Assembly (NCBI GenBank): GCA_029891385.1
Contig: CM057228.1
Coordinates: 36,335,023 to 36,399,022, forward strand
Reading direction: 5' to 3'
Length of the DNA: 64,000 nucleotides
From: Erythroxylum novogranatense
Lineage: Eukaryota; Streptophyta; Magnoliopsida; Malpighiales; Erythroxylaceae
Part shown: piece by piece, positions 1 to 11,012 of the stretch
Layout of the letters: every line of letters begins with the position of its first letter
How positions within the stretch are numbered: the stretch's first letter is position 1
Notes under the pieces: model-generated
Databases searched by the model: none
What the model was told of the DNA's origin: nothing
What the model saw: the letters and a program-made list of their open reading frames with translations, nothing else
Made by a program: the position numbers and the translations under genes

Positions 1-3000
1 CAATTTTATTTCTCCACTACAAGGACTGTCAATTTGAAGATCAAGAGGTCTTTAAGGGTTGTAATGAGCGGAAGGCTAAATGAATGGATGATGTGAGAAA
101 AAGAAAAATATGAGCATGGCATAAAATGAGGGATCGATGTCGATAATCTATACTGAAACTAGACCTCTACTAAACTAAATTTTGATTGATTTTTTTTTAT
201 CTCATTTTGAGATACTAATCCTATTTTGGGATTCAATACACATTATTATCCCTTTTTTGGAATAAACAAGACTAACTTCTTCTTCTTTTAACCAAAAATA
301 GAACAAACTGACTATTGACGTCATCTGAAAATAATGCATGCAAATGCTCATAGCAAAAAGGCTCAAAGGGCTATGAGGAGCGGTGTTTAGAGGTTGGTGT
401 TTGGGGAAAGGGCTGAAAGAAAGAACGCCTCTATCATATCCACAAAAATCTAGTCCATCAAGCTTTGAGTAAAACCCACACAAGTTCTAGAGAAGCATGA
501 ACTAAGCGGATGCACACACAAATATAGAAGAAAATCTTTGGCTCGAATATCCTTTCAACAAGGTTTTGTCTCAATGATCAATCTCAAAACTTAAAAACTT
601 AAATGCTACCTTGTTAGCATGCTCCCATTTACTTTGTTTTGAAAACTTCAAAAGTTAAAATTTTTCCAAAACCAATTATCGTTCAAGAATGGAGAGCATT
701 TTCACAAAACTCAAGTATCGGTTTGAAACTTATAAGGGCTTTGCATGCAAGGGCACAAAAGAACGAAAGTAAAATGTTTGATTGAGTCCAAATTTATCGA
801 GAAAAGCAACGGGCCCACAAAATTATGCACAAGTTTTAATAGGTGTACAATGCAAAATATAAAGGAATGGCTCCCCACACTTAAACATGGCATTGTCCAC
901 AATGACAAAAGTAGCGAAGCACGAGGAAACGAAACAAAATAGACAAAACATAAATGTGGATATATCATTGCTTAAAATGTAATGTACAAAAGAGGATCCA
1001 AGAACTAACTAAAAAGTACAACGAAGAAAAGAAAATACAGAAAACAACAACAAAAGAAAATAAAAGCCTAGACTATGTGGCGGGATCGTCAATGGCGGAC
1101 AGCATGAAGAGCTAGGAGCATTTGAAGAAGCCGGTCTTGGGAGGCGGAATAGGCAGCCCGAGGTGGGTCGCAATCATAGTAGCGAGAATGCGTGGCGCCA
1201 CCGAGCCTCGAAGAAGTGAACCGCCTCAAGTCAAGGACGTCCGCACGCAGTAGAGCCACCTCAGAAGGAGTAAGGGGAGCAGAGGGCGGGGATGGAAGAC
1301 GAGGCAGAGCCTCGGGGGAAACAGGAAGGACGGGAGGGTGGGAGAAGGGGCTCTAGGTGAGGGATGGCTAGGGGAAGGTGAGGAGAGGAAGAAGATGTGA
1401 AGCGAGGTTGGGCGGGAGGTGGGGTGGGATGGCACGTGGCTGACCTAAACGGACATAGACAAATGGAGAGGCAGGCGAAAAGGTGAGATCGGCCGGATGT
1501 TCCGGGACTCGATAGGCTTAACAGTCGAAATGAGATGGGGAAAAGGAGTTTGTGTTTAGGGTTGGTAGAGAACACCTTGGCGAAGGGCGTGAAATGGCGG
1601 GGCTAGGTCTACAGGACGGCCAGTCATCGCAAAATATATATAGGGCTGCTCTTTGGGGATGTTAGAAAGATGGAGGGTCGGCATAATATTGTTACATATA
1701 AATGTAACCAGGGACGAGCTTCAGAAGGAGGGTGGTCCGACGGATGTATCGTTGAGAACCACGGGTTGAAGCCACCGAGACCTGCGGAAGCGAGAGTACC
1801 AATGACTTCCTCCCATGGGTAATTACAGAAGGTCGGAATATTGGCAATGAGGACGACGGAAGATGGTAATGCTCACGGATAATTACGAAGTGAAAACATC
1901 GAATGGAAACACCCCGAAATTAATTCCGTAGGTGTGGGAGTAGCGAGCATATGAATAGTATTGGCGGACAAATGTGAGGTTGCCAATAGAATTAGGTTGA
2001 GCAAGGCCAGCTAAGTCTAATTCGAAAAGCTGACGGACAAAAGGATTTGTTGCAGGGGTTAGAGGAAATGGTTTTTCCTTAAGTATATCTTGACTGGCAA
2101 CACGAGTTGCCAGCTGATCATACTCAGGATCTACCGAACGAGAGGAAAAATGGGAAGGTTGCGAGGAATAATAGGTACGGTCTGAGGAATCAGAGGTGGA
2201 ATGCTGCGGCTCTGGTCTGGACACATTCTTCATTCTATTCATGATCCTGCACACGCAAAAGTTAGAAACAGGCAATTGAATAAGAAAACCACACAGAATC
2301 AAGTCCTCAGTCATTCGCCGCAACGAACAGGAGTGTTCGCTGCGGCGAGAGGAGTCCTCTGCCATTCGCTGCAGCCAACAGGATGTTCATTGCAATGAAT
2401 CTGGCATCTTTGTTCGCTGCGGCTAACACGAGCGATCGCCGATCAAACTGAAACCCTAAGTTCACAAGGCGAAGTTATGATTTTCGCCATGGCGAATGGC
2501 GATTCTGCGAACAATCGCGTGAAATGTCATTGCTTGCTTAAATCTAACGAATAACGGCGAAAATGGACAAGAGGAAGGAATAGGAACACTTATAGAAGGG
2601 TGAAAACACAGTTGGAAGAAGATTGGAGGAGATTTGGAGCTTCAAACAGCGAGAGGGCACGAGAGGAGCGACGGCGAAACAAATAAGAAGGCGGCGAAAT
2701 GAGGAGGAAGGAGAAAGAAGAAGAAGAAAAAGGAAGGCGCGGAGACGAAGGGACGCGAGAGGAAAAAACAAAAAGGGTCTCGGACAAAAGAGAAATCCAA
2801 CGGTCGGATGGGCAAAAATGGAATGATTAGCATGACGAGGCAAGCGTTAGTCGCGGCGAACAAAACAGAAAAAAAACCTACATGAGCGCGCAAGCAACAA
2901 AGTTATTGCGGCGAATCACCCAAAACAAAACAAAATTCTATGGATCCTACACAAATTGCACAAACATTCAATTTATCATCCACATATCAACAATTCTCTT

Positions 3001-3110
3001 TAATCTAATCATGCTTTATTAGGAAGAACACGAGCTAACAAAGGGAATCAAATTATTCAAGCGGAAAGGAAATCCTACCTACTACTCTAATTCTCTTGGT
3101 TAAATCCTCC
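1..3110 (-). mobile_element. 3' internal region of an Athila/Tat-type gypsy element, mostly non-coding
   Basis: This stretch lies downstream, on the minus strand, of the gag-protease frames and appears to be the tail of the same element. No RT, RNase H or integrase motif was seen in either strand, so pol is deleted or lies outside the window. The only protein-like part is at 1883-2365. The motif CCCCACACTTA (minus AAGTGTGGGG), which I associate with plant gypsy 3' regions, occurs near 875 and 3110. GC-rich palindromic CGCTGCGGCGAA-type motifs cluster at 2313-2430. The 3' LTR is not seen, so the element continues left of the window. The GC-rich strip at 1080-1600 gives only low-complexity frames and I see no gene in it. 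Confidence 0.45.
1883..2365 (-). pseudogene. fragment resembling the plant transposon protein found downstream of gypsy pol
   Basis: A 160-codon open frame. Its C-terminal half reads ELDLAGLAQPN then LTFVRQYYSYARY, which resembles the '...VREFYAN...' block of the plant-specific transposon protein family (PF20167, from memory) carried by Athila-like elements after pol. The N-terminal half is low-complexity and Ser/Arg-rich, probably non-coding sequence read through the CGCTGCGGCGAA motif repeats. The domain stops early compared with what I recall of the family. It lies on the same strand as the gag-protease frames at 3285-5831, consistent with belonging to that element. No function can be assigned. 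A chance open frame remains possible. Confidence 0.4.
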
Positions 3111-3284
3111 CCACACTTAAACAATATAATCATGCTCAACAATACGCACGTTGGTATAAAACATAGCACAATTATATAGTAAATGAAGGAAAGAGAAACA
3201 CGCACTCAAGGTTGGTCTTGTAGCTCGGTATGGACTCTTGTTTGATATCCAAGCTCCATTTCGGCAGCTTGGTTGCTAGTCGAC

Positions 3285-4511
3285 TCACGTCCATACTCGC
3301 ACCCAGTTATGCTCTGTAAAATCGCCAAAAGAGAAACTTTCTCCAAAATATCGTCGATGGCGGGATATAAAGTTTCTACAAATTGAACGAGCTTCATCAA
3401 TAGAAACATCAAGCATGTGAACACCCAAAGAAGAATAATCTTCATGAGGATGCTTCATAGCTTCATACATGTTGAAGCTAACTTGTTGATCACCAACTTC
3501 CATGGTGATCTCCCCTTCCTTCATGCTAATCATCGTGCTCGCAGTCCGAAGGAAGGGTCGTCCAAGGATCAAGGAAGTGTCCTGCACAACTTCAGAAGAC
3601 ATATCTAGAACGTAGAAATCTGCAGGAAACACTAATCCTTTCACCTGGACCAAGATGTCCTCGATGATTCCCACTGGATGTCGGAATGATCTATCAGCCA
3701 ACTGTAAGACTACCGAAGTAGGCTTTATGCTCTTAACGCCCAGGGCTTCATAGACAGATTTCGGCATTACGTTAATCGCCGCTCCCAAATCCAATAATGC
3801 TCTCCCAATTGTTACCTTTCCTATAACACAAGGAATGGTAAATGAGCCTGGATCTTGGCACTTTACTGGGATTTGGGGCTTAAATAAAGCCGACACATTT
3901 GAACTCACCTGGACACATTCATTAGGCCTAAATTTTCTCTTGTTTGTGCACAAATCCTTCAGGTACTTGGCGTAAGCCGGCACTTTCTTAATGAAATCCA
4001 GCAGGGGCATGTTGACTTCAACCTTCCCAAACAGGTCAATGATTTCTTTTTCGTGTTTGAGCTCATTGACTCTCTTGCTCATCAGATACGAGTTCGGAAA
4101 AGGGAGGTCCTTTAAGTTGACTGGTTCATTTCTGCTCGATTTATCCTTATCAATTTTTCTTTCTGAAATGCTCGATGATTGCTCTTTATCCTCAATTGTT
4201 GATTGCTTCTTGTTCCTCAACAATTCTTTTTCGCGATCACTCTCTGATCGCACAGCTTGTTTCTCTCTCACTTGAGGCGCTTCTTCAACCTCAATTTCCT
4301 CGGTGCATTCTCCTTCTTCAGGAATGTCGAAATGCACTTTCTTTCCACTCCTCAACTCAATTGCATTTAAACTCTTCGGGTTTATTACCGTGTTGGAAGG
4401 AATGGATCCACTGCTCCGAGCTTGGTTGTCACTCAAATTATTAGACAATTGGGTGACATAGGCGTTCATGTTCTCGGCCTTGGTCTCCCATTGCTCCATG
4501 CGTTTCTCCAA
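3285..4511 (-). pseudogene. retropepsin (aspartic protease) region of the Athila/Tat-type gypsy element
   Basis: A 408-codon frame. It opens with a charged Glu/Lys-rich linker (residues ~60-140), then a gag-pro region with VNMPLLDFIKKVPAYAKYLK (residues ~170-190), which is highly typical of Athila/Tat polyproteins. The protease core follows: IPCVIGKVTIGRALLDLGA with the active-site triad degraded from D-S/T-G to DLG, then INVMPKSVYEALG and a flap-like region, ending in LILGRPFL. The protein then reads FNMYEAMKHP, the usual boundary before RT, but frame and homology end there. The DLG triad suggests the protease is inactive, although D-L-G variants are common in this clade. It follows the gag frame after a stop near 4531. 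Confidence 0.8.
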
Positions 4512-4532
4512 GGCACTAAAGCGGCAGCATTC

Positions 4533-5129
4533 TTAGCGAGTCTGTTGGATGAGGTTCGCGATGGCGTTGAATTGATTTGCTGTGGAAGTTCGTTCCTCTT
4601 TCATCAACGTCATCATACCATGCAGAAGCTGATTAGTGTCCTCTTTTGGTGGCTGTGGTTGCACCGTCAACGCTTGTTGATCGGGAAACTGGTTTGTAGA
4701 TGGTCCAGCTCCACTCCCTTGTTGAAAACAGTTGGGTACTCTTTCTGCGTTACTTCTCCAATTAAAATTAGGATGAGATCTCCATCCTTCATTATAGGTG
4801 TTGGAGTACGGGTCCCATTTTTGATTTTGTCTGCTTGGGTAGACCGCAGACACTTCTTCATACCTTCCGGGACAGACTCTGGAAATGTGCATCACCGATC
4901 CACAAGATTCGCAACTAGGTGCGACCAGTTCAGTGGAAGGTGACGGGCGATGCACATTCAAATTCTTAAGCTCCGCCGTGATTGAGGATAACTGGGAAGT
5001 TATCCGATGATCCAAGGAATCTACTTTCGATTCCAGACTCTCCATTCTCTTAGTTTGAGCCGTCATGGCTCCTACTTCATTCACATTCCTGGAATCGCGG
5101 ACACTATACTGTTGATGATTCAAGGCCAT
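4533..5129 (-). pseudogene. gag C-terminal part with zinc knuckle, Athila/Tat-type element
   Basis: A 198-codon frame between the matrix/capsid-like gag piece and the protease piece. It contains a coiled region (MESLESKVDSLDHRITSQLS) and a CCHC zinc knuckle, C-E-S-C-x4-H-x4-C, around residues 73-86. Plant gypsy gags bind element RNA through such a knuckle. The following Asn/Tyr/Trp-rich stretch (NTYNEGWRSHPNFNWRSN) is characteristic of Athila/Tat gags. A stop codon separates it from the protease frame and a frame change separates it from upstream gag, so the polyprotein is broken at least twice. Confidence 0.8.
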
Positions 5130-5215
5130 CCTCTTTATCAGGGCCCAAGCTTACGGCGCGTCGGTCAATCAACGAACCTCCGACGCAAAGATCCAACATT
5201 CCTTTTCTTGATTCT

Positions 5216-5831
5216 TTACCCCATCATAAAAATATTGAACCAATTGTTCATCGTGGATCCGATGATGGGGCACCGAGATAATGATCTTGGAATCTGCTTC
5301 CAAAAGTCATATAAGGATTCGTTGTAATCCCGCCTTGGCGGAATAAATCTCTTTTCGCATCGACGAAGTCCTCGAGGCTGGAAAATATTTTTCCAGGAAA
5401 GCTTTCCGCAAGTTGGCCCAACTATGATAGGCATTCGCGACATGCCTTGGGAGGCTCATGTACCACTCCCGGGCCTTTCCTTCTAACGACAAGTGGAATA
5501 CCTTCCACAGCACCTGGTCCAGATGTGCTCCTACAAGCTTCATACTTTGACAGATCATTGTGAGGGCCTGAAGATGCATGTAGGGGTCCTCTCCCGCCAA
5601 ACCGTGAAATTTGGGTAGGGAGTTAATCAAAAAACCTTTAACTTCGAAATTTACGTCGAAGTTAGGGCAGGCAGCAGTGAAAGCATCGTAGTTTACGTTC
5701 GAGGTTGTAGCTTCTCGGATGGTTCTACGTCTGATGTTCGCATTGTTGTCATCTACGCGTTCCTGATCACCGTTAAGACCGTGATCTCCATTTCGGGGTG
5801 GTTGACCGGGATATTCTTGGTGTTCAGCCAT
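5216..5831 (-). pseudogene. gag N-terminal capsid part (Retrotrans_gag), Athila/Tat-type element
   Basis: Begins at MAEHQEYPGQPP and carries the hallmark block LPKFHGLAGEDPYMHLQ, then EGKAREWYMSLP and FLEKYFPASRTSSMRKEI, the Retrotrans_gag domain of plant Ty3/gypsy elements. The frame is lost near 5320. The next piece continues in another frame (5216-5443) with NESLYDFWKQIPRSLSRCP. Gag packages element RNA into virus-like particles; this copy cannot make an intact protein. The start is chosen because it is the first Met after the leader that follows the primer-binding site. The leader (5832-6360) contains palindromic CGCTGCGGCGAA motifs. Confidence 0.85.
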
Positions 5832-6360
5832 CTCAGATTCTAGTCGATCTAGTGTGCTAAGTCTTTCTTGCTCTCTCTTGTTTTTCCTAAGTTGTCTAAG
5901 GTGTCGCTCAATTTCAGTTGAAAATGAACTAGCCTAAGTCTACGGGCATGCACAAGAGAAGTTCACCTAAGATAGCTCACTAAAACGACAATGATAGCAA
6001 GGCTTAAATTCACTCAGGTTCGCTGCGACGTATAGAAACTCGCTGCAGCGAACTGAATAAAATTATAAGTTTCGCTGCGGCGAATATATGAACTCGCTGC
6101 GGCGAAGATATGAACTCGCTGTGACGAGTTAGAAGCACAGAAAAAAGAAAGCAAACGAAATTAACTTAAAATTAAGCACAAATAACAAAAACAATCAGAA
6201 TAAACACTTAAAAGAAAGCAGAATGAAATCACAAACAGGAATAACACTAAAAACACTTAAGCAGAACAGAAATTAAATAAAATTATGCAATGCAAACAAA
6301 ATGCAACGACAAAATTAAGATCAAAACAAACACCGCTAACTAGAGAACCAATTAATTTGA

Positions 6361-6380
6361 TTCCCCGAAGCGGCGCCAAA
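6361..6380 (-). other. primer-binding site of the Athila/Tat-type gypsy element
   Basis: On the minus strand this reads TTTGGCGCCGCTTCGGGGAA, very close to the TGGCGCCGTTGCCGGGGA primer-binding site of Athila-type elements. It follows immediately after the CA end of the LTR (6383 on the plus strand) and precedes the gag leader, which fixes the element as minus strand. Confidence 0.85.
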
Positions 6381-6382
6381 TT

Positions 6383-7993
6383 TGATCGGTAGCTTATCGT
6401 TCAATTAAAGAATTGATCCTCGAAACCGGTCAAATAAAATTTGTACCAAGGATTGCAATACAGATGCAACCTCGGTCGACTCTCGAGGAACCAAAGGTAC
6501 TAACCGATTCTAAGACTAGCCTAATGTTTGAATGATGCATGCAATTAAAGCAATAAAAAAGGGGGTTTGATTTGATTAACTAAAATTAAACTAAGCCAAA
6601 GTAAGAATAAATGTTTTTGGGATTTTTAGAAAGCTAAACGATTGAAATTAAACAAGTGTGAAATCAAATTACTAAAACTCTCTTGAAAATGCAACTTGGA
6701 TTATCATCGTTCAAATAATTTTCAGGGTTTGAAATCCACTAAGTTTTGAAATGTAAACCTTAACAACTCGTTAAGTCCAAGAATTTGATTAATCAACTCG
6801 ATTAGTCAAATCTTGTTAAAACCATTAGTGTGAAAAATTGGATAAACAATTGCAATAAGTTAATCATATAATAACACAGCTAATCCAACCAAGCACAACT
6901 AGGCAGATCAAATTAAACAGTGTAAACATCTGAATAACATACATGAGACTTCATGTATTTTGACACAGAAAAATCTACAAAAGTAATATCCAAATCTCAA
7001 CATAATGTCAACACACGGCTAAAACTATTAATCACACAAACCTAGCTATATGAATGCATACTCCAACTCGGATCTATACATAAATATACCTAGACTTCAG
7101 ACATTAGTGATTACCCCTATTAAGCTTTCGGTGAACTCCAATCCTTGCTACATGTTCAAGAGAATGGAACGCTTAGCCGACCATAACTCTGGATGAACTC
7201 TTCGCTGTTGGAATATCACTGTGGTTCATGATTCCAATGACGAACAAGGAAGGATACAGCAACAAATGATGGACAGTGGAACGGATGAAGAAACTGAAAA
7301 TAGCGGACGTGATGCGGTGTGGCAAATAACACGCAAATAAAAAATGAACAAAACCATATTAAAAACGAAGGAGAAGACAGAAAAGAAGAAGTTAACCTCC
7401 AGAGTGCAGCTTTGCTTTTTGCCCTAAATGGCAAGATTTTATAGGAGGTTATGCGGGCCGGTCGAAACAAAGGATTAATTTCCATTTATAGTCAGGTTAC
7501 CCGACATTCGCCAAGGGCGAATGGTACATGTTCGCCATGCCATGAATGAGTTTAGTCACTCGTCGCAATAATAAATTAAATACCATTAATTTGCTGCGGC
7601 GAATGGAGGTCTTGGTTCGCCCCAGCGAATCTTGCGGCGTGTTGACTTCTTGAATGTTGACTCCTTTGGTCCTACAAAATACAACCCATTTGTAGTATCA
7701 ATTGTCCCAATAAAAATTATGCAGAATTAATGACAATTGACAACAAAATACTGACAATGTGCAATTTATCAAAACTCAATGTGCGGGACCAAAATAAGCA
7801 TAAAAATCATAGATCATGAGTCAACAAATGCATAATTACTAAAAAAACGGGCCTAATTTATAGTATAAATTTGGTCCAATCACTTATATTCGACTGGCAA
7901 TTCATAAGCAAACACAAAGAAAATGCAGAGTCATAACATAACAATCCAACAATTAATACAAATATCAGAAAGTCATAAGAAGCACCACACACT
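6383..7993 (-). repeat. 5' LTR of the Athila/Tat-type gypsy element
   Basis: The 3' end (plus-strand TGATCGG at 6383) is fixed by the primer-binding site next to it. The outer end is uncertain; the best candidate is plus-strand ...CACCACACA near 7990-7993, giving about 1.6 kb. A TATA box (minus CTATAAATGG) lies at 7482-7491. Palindromes of the CGCTGCGGCGAA/TTCGCC type sit at 7506-7629, just upstream of it in transcription direction. The matching 3' LTR is outside the window. Confidence 0.65.
7482..7491 (-). promoter_or_regulatory. LTR TATA box (gypsy LTR)
   Basis: The minus strand reads CTATAAATGG. A second, weaker candidate, CTATAAAATC, lies about 50 bases downstream near 7433-7443. The location between the palindrome cluster and the presumed R/U5 fits an LTR core promoter. 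Confidence 0.5.
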
Positions 7994-8022
7994 TAAAATA
8001 GCATAAGAATCCGTGTAGACAT

Positions 8023-8126
8023 AAGTCGACTTGTTTACCTCCATAAGTCGACTTATCCTGAAATTTCTTCATTCCCAAAGGTTGTGTATATCATAGGTCG
8101 ACTTATTGACCCACATAAGTCGACTT
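8023..8126. repeat. AAGTCGACTT palindromes inside the copia internal region
   Basis: Exact copies start at 8023, 8045 and 8117, with a variant AGGTCGACTT at 8095. They lie within and just past the protease start, where coding sequence would be expected. This is either a fragment of LTR sequence joined by recombination or a spread of the motif. Confidence 0.85.
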
Positions 8127-8192
8127 TGTTGTTGTCTCTACTCATATGCCTTGAACTTCCACTATCAGTGTACCATGTGCTTGGTGGATCTT
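8075..8192 (-). pseudogene. start of copia aspartic protease with intruding palindromic repeats
   Basis: In the frame one base off the preceding gag frame, the minus strand reads WYTDSGSSRHMS. This is the DSG active-site block of Ty1/copia proteases (usually W-x-L-D-S-G-C-S-x-H-M). The normal protein continues with a Phe/Gly-rich strand. Here it runs within about 15 codons into AAGTCGACTT palindromes and stops near 8064. The rest of pol is absent. The frameshift and early stop make it non-functional. Confidence 0.65.
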
Positions 8193-8824
8193 CATTCCTT
8201 GCTTGTACCTACAACTGCAACATCCTTTCTTTTCATTGGTACCCAAGCCATCTTGGGTCCATTTTGGTTAGTCATATAAACCACATTAGGTGGTGTTGTA
8301 CTTTTAATCACCCAAATTTTCTTAACTTTGATACATCTCCTAATAGTTTTACATGCAATTTCTATATGACCATCTTTCAAGCATTTAGCACATTGAGCAA
8401 CTTTTTCATCCTTGGTAAATTTGGAAATTAAAGAACAATCTCTATTATAAGGATCATATCCCAAACCATGTTTAGAAATAGAATATCTTTGTAAAGACAA
8501 CATCTCTTCAAACTTTGCATTTCCACCAGCAAATTTTCCAACCACATAAGAAAACTCCTTTCTAAGTCTATCAAGCTCACAAATAAGATTTTCCTTTTTA
8601 ACAAGACATGCATAATGATCTTCCTTAGGACTATCTAAATCATCAATAGTCTCATGTAAGGCACTATTTTCAGCAACCAATTCTCTTATTTTCTTTCTCA
8701 ATTTCTTGTTGATTTCAATAGCTTCTTCAAAATCAATTTGCAAAGCATTAAAAGACTCTATAAGATCTTGATCAAAGAAAGTTACCTCATCTTCGTCATC
8801 ACTTGTTGAGGAGCTATTGGCCAT
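8192..8824 (-). pseudogene. copia gag C-terminal part with coiled coil and zinc knuckle
   Basis: A 210-codon frame. Residues ~1-20 are acidic (STSDDEDEVTFFDQD), residues ~25-100 form a heptad-rich coiled coil, and a CCHC knuckle C-x2-C-x4-H-x4-C (CAKCLKDGHIEIAC) is near residue 147. The tail GPKMAWVPMKRK matches the linker that leads into copia protease. It follows the UBN2-type gag frame at 8884-9564 after a small gap with a frame change, and is followed by the protease trace at 8075-8192. Together they form a typical copia gag split by mutations. Confidence 0.8.
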
Positions 8825-8883
8825 AAGCGCTAGGTTGTTTTCATCATTGCTTTGATATGCTTCCTCATCATCACTCCACGTGG

Positions 8884-9564
8884 CTATAAGGTTAGCTTTC
8901 TTTTTCCCTTTGTCATTTTTCTGGAGATTTGAATTTTCTTTTCTTGATAGCCTTTAGACCTTCTTTCTACAGTATACTTCTTCGTTTCTCCATTTCTTCT
9001 GCCACTTAATTCTTTTCTTCGATTTTTGAGAAGTCCCTTGAACTTCCTTAAATTTCTAGCGTACATAGCTATTTCTTCGTCTTCCTCGTCTTCATCTATT
9101 TCCTCATCACTTTCATTAACAAAAGAAGTGTTAGCTTTAAAAGCAATTGATTTTTGTGACTTACCTCTACCTCCTCTTGATTTGAGAATGATCTCATAGT
9201 TGATGAGTGATCCCACCAAGGCGTTGAATTCCAAGTGATTAAGATCCTTGGACTCTATAATAGCGGTGACTTGTGAATCCCATTCTTTCGGTAGAGAGCG
9301 AAGAATCTTCTTCACCTTCTCGCTATCCTTCATATGCTTTCCAAGATTTCCTAATTCATTGATAATTTCTGCAAAACGATCAAGCATATTGGAAATAGAC
9401 TCACCTTCTTTCATGACAAACATTTCATAGTCATGGAGAAGCATGTTAATCTTTGTTTCCCGGACTTGGTTGGTTCCTTCATGGGTGATGCGTAGTCTTT
9501 CCCACATTTCTTTGGCGCTGGTACACGAGTTAACTCGGTTTCTTTCCTCAACTGTGAGGCGCAA
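8884..9564 (-). pseudogene. copia gag polypeptide (UBN2/Retrotran_gag_2 domain)
   Basis: A 226-codon frame with SAKEMWERLRITHEGTNQVR, then MFVMKEGESISNMLDRFAEI and the block VKKILRSLPKEWDSQVTAI, the UBN2 gag domain of Ty1/copia elements. It ends in a Lys/Arg-rich region. The upstream N-terminus (9565-9818) begins MAHNNLAEEG and has PPLFNGTNYSSWKNPMKYHI, the DUF4219-type start. An in-frame TAA near 9667 and a frameshift near 9570 cut it off from this part. Gag would coat element RNA in cytoplasmic particles; this copy is dead. Confidence 0.85.
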
Positions 9565-9818
9565 AAGATTAACTTCATCGATTTAGCGTTGATGTAGGCT
9601 TGCCTCCAGTCATTGTCATCGTATTCCAGCTCCGTTTTTAACTCACCATTTTCTTTTAACGGTGGTTATGGACCGAAGATAATTATCTTCCAATATTCTA
9701 CTCCCTCGCTAATGATGTGATACTTCATAGGATTTTTCCAAGAAGAATAATTAGTACCATTAAATAAAGGAGGGCGATTATTAGTATTACCTTCTTCCGC
9801 TAAGTTATTGTGTGCCAT
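9565..9818 (-). pseudogene. N-terminus of copia gag
   Basis: The ATG at 9816-9818 lies 14 bases inside the primer-binding site, as in many copia elements. The peptide contains FNGTNYSSWKNPMKYHI, the conserved first block of copia gag. A TAA stop ends the frame after about 50 codons (near FGP), and the reading continues in the same frame for about 30 more codons (DDNDWRQAYINAKS) before shifting. Confidence 0.75.
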
Positions 9819-9831
9819 CCCCGGATACTTC

Positions 9832-9844
9832 TGCTCTGATACCA
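9832..9844 (-). other. copia primer-binding site (tRNA-Met type)
   Basis: The minus strand reads TGGTATCAGAGCA, complementary to the 3' end of initiator tRNA-Met and the standard Ty1/copia primer site. It lies two bases from the LTR end at 9847. Confidence 0.9.
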
Positions 9845-9846
9845 AT

Positions 9847-11012
9847 TGTAAGATATCTAGAAGGGGGGGTTGAATAGATCTTTAAAATTCTTTCAAAATT
9901 TCTACAATAAAATCAGAAGTTAATTCACACAATAGTAATTTAAACAAATTTAAATACAAAGAGTAGGGAAGAAGATCAAACACTGTTTTTATAGAGGTTC
10001 GGTGCTAAGACCTACGTCCTCTACCTAAGCTCCTACTTAGGATTTTGCAAACCACTTTATTACACACTTTGTAGTTCAGTGTGAACTCTTACAATCTCGC
10101 TTGATTTCCGGCTCAAGCTACCTTTACACTTGATTTGTCTTCTGGCACAAATCTTACCAATACCGCTTGATTTTCTTTCAAGCAACCTTCTGAGATGATT
10201 TGTCTTCCGCACAAATCATACCAACAATACTTGATTTCGGCTCGTTACCTCACACGTGACCTTTCACTAGTCACTCAATTTGTAAAAGAAATAGGATAAA
10301 GATCTAAGAACAAGTGCTCAATACAAATGTAAACAAAGTAAGAATAATGATGAGCAATTTGGAGCAAGATAAGAGTATTTTGGCTTCTAGAACTTGTGTA
10401 TACTCTTCATCAATCATCCACCCTTTATATAAGAAGAAATATAGTTGTTGGGACTTATTCTAGCCGTTGCTAGATTGAAATGAACGTTCCTTAATAATCT
10501 CCCTTCCATTTTTGGCTAATTGGACCGTTGGAATTAATGTGCTGTACCCATAAGTCGACTTGTCGAGTTGTATAAGTCGACTTGTGACCATAAGTCGACT
10601 TGTCGAGTTGTATAAGTCGACTTGTGACAACATTTTACTTAAACTTGCATCTTCGTTCTTCTATAAGTCGACTTGTGGTCCACGATAAGTCGACTTGTAT
10701 GCTGTTAGTCGACTTGTGTTGACATATCTTCATATATTAGTTGACATATGATGTTCTAGTCGACTTATGTAAGCTTCAACGGTAATATCCACTCAAATCT
10801 TCTATAATCTTCATTATTTAAGCCTCTTTCACTTATAGGAAACTTCCATCTTGATTCTTCAATGATTAAACACTTGCCCATCTTGATTTGTACAATTCTT
10901 TCATTGAATATCAATCCCAAAATACCTGAAACAATTTCTTAACCAATTCTATACATTTTATTATTATCAAAACATAAGTGGAATTAATTTGTCAACCACC
11001 ATTGGTCCAACA
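9847..11012 (-). repeat. 5' LTR of the copia element
   Basis: A 1166-bp LTR bounded by plus-strand TGTAAGATATC (9847) and GGTCCAACA (11012), that is TG...CA. It is anchored by the primer-binding site. The minus strand has TTCAACCCCCCC near the 3' end, typical of copia U5. TATA (TATATAAAGGG) is at about 10429-10440. U3 carries eight AAGTCGACTT-type palindromes at 10552-10766. The second LTR is not in the window; the element is cut off near 8000 by the gypsy element. Confidence 0.85.
10545..10770. repeat. AAGTCGACTT palindrome array in copia U3
   Basis: Six exact AAGTCGACTT palindromes start at 10552, 10574, 10592, 10614, 10665 and 10687. Two variants, TAGTCGACTT, start at 10706 and 10757. The first four belong to a 40-bp unit repeated twice in tandem (about 10549-10588 and 10589-10628). 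Transcription runs leftward, so the array lies about 110-330 bp upstream of the TATA box. Confidence 0.9.

Noticed and set aside
1226..1575. Pro/Ser-rich minus-strand frames in the GC-rich strip
   Set aside because: Two overlapping phases, low complexity, no domain; likely non-coding internal region of the gypsy element.
2544..2893. Overlapping Phe/Leu/Ser/Pro-rich frames in several phases, and the Arg/Lys-rich frame opposite
   Set aside because: All come from one purine/pyrimidine-biased tract with no homology.
10545..10770. CRISPR-like regularly repeated palindromes
   Set aside because: Repeats are only 10 bp, spacers are repeated or irregular, and the site is the U3 of a plant LTR.
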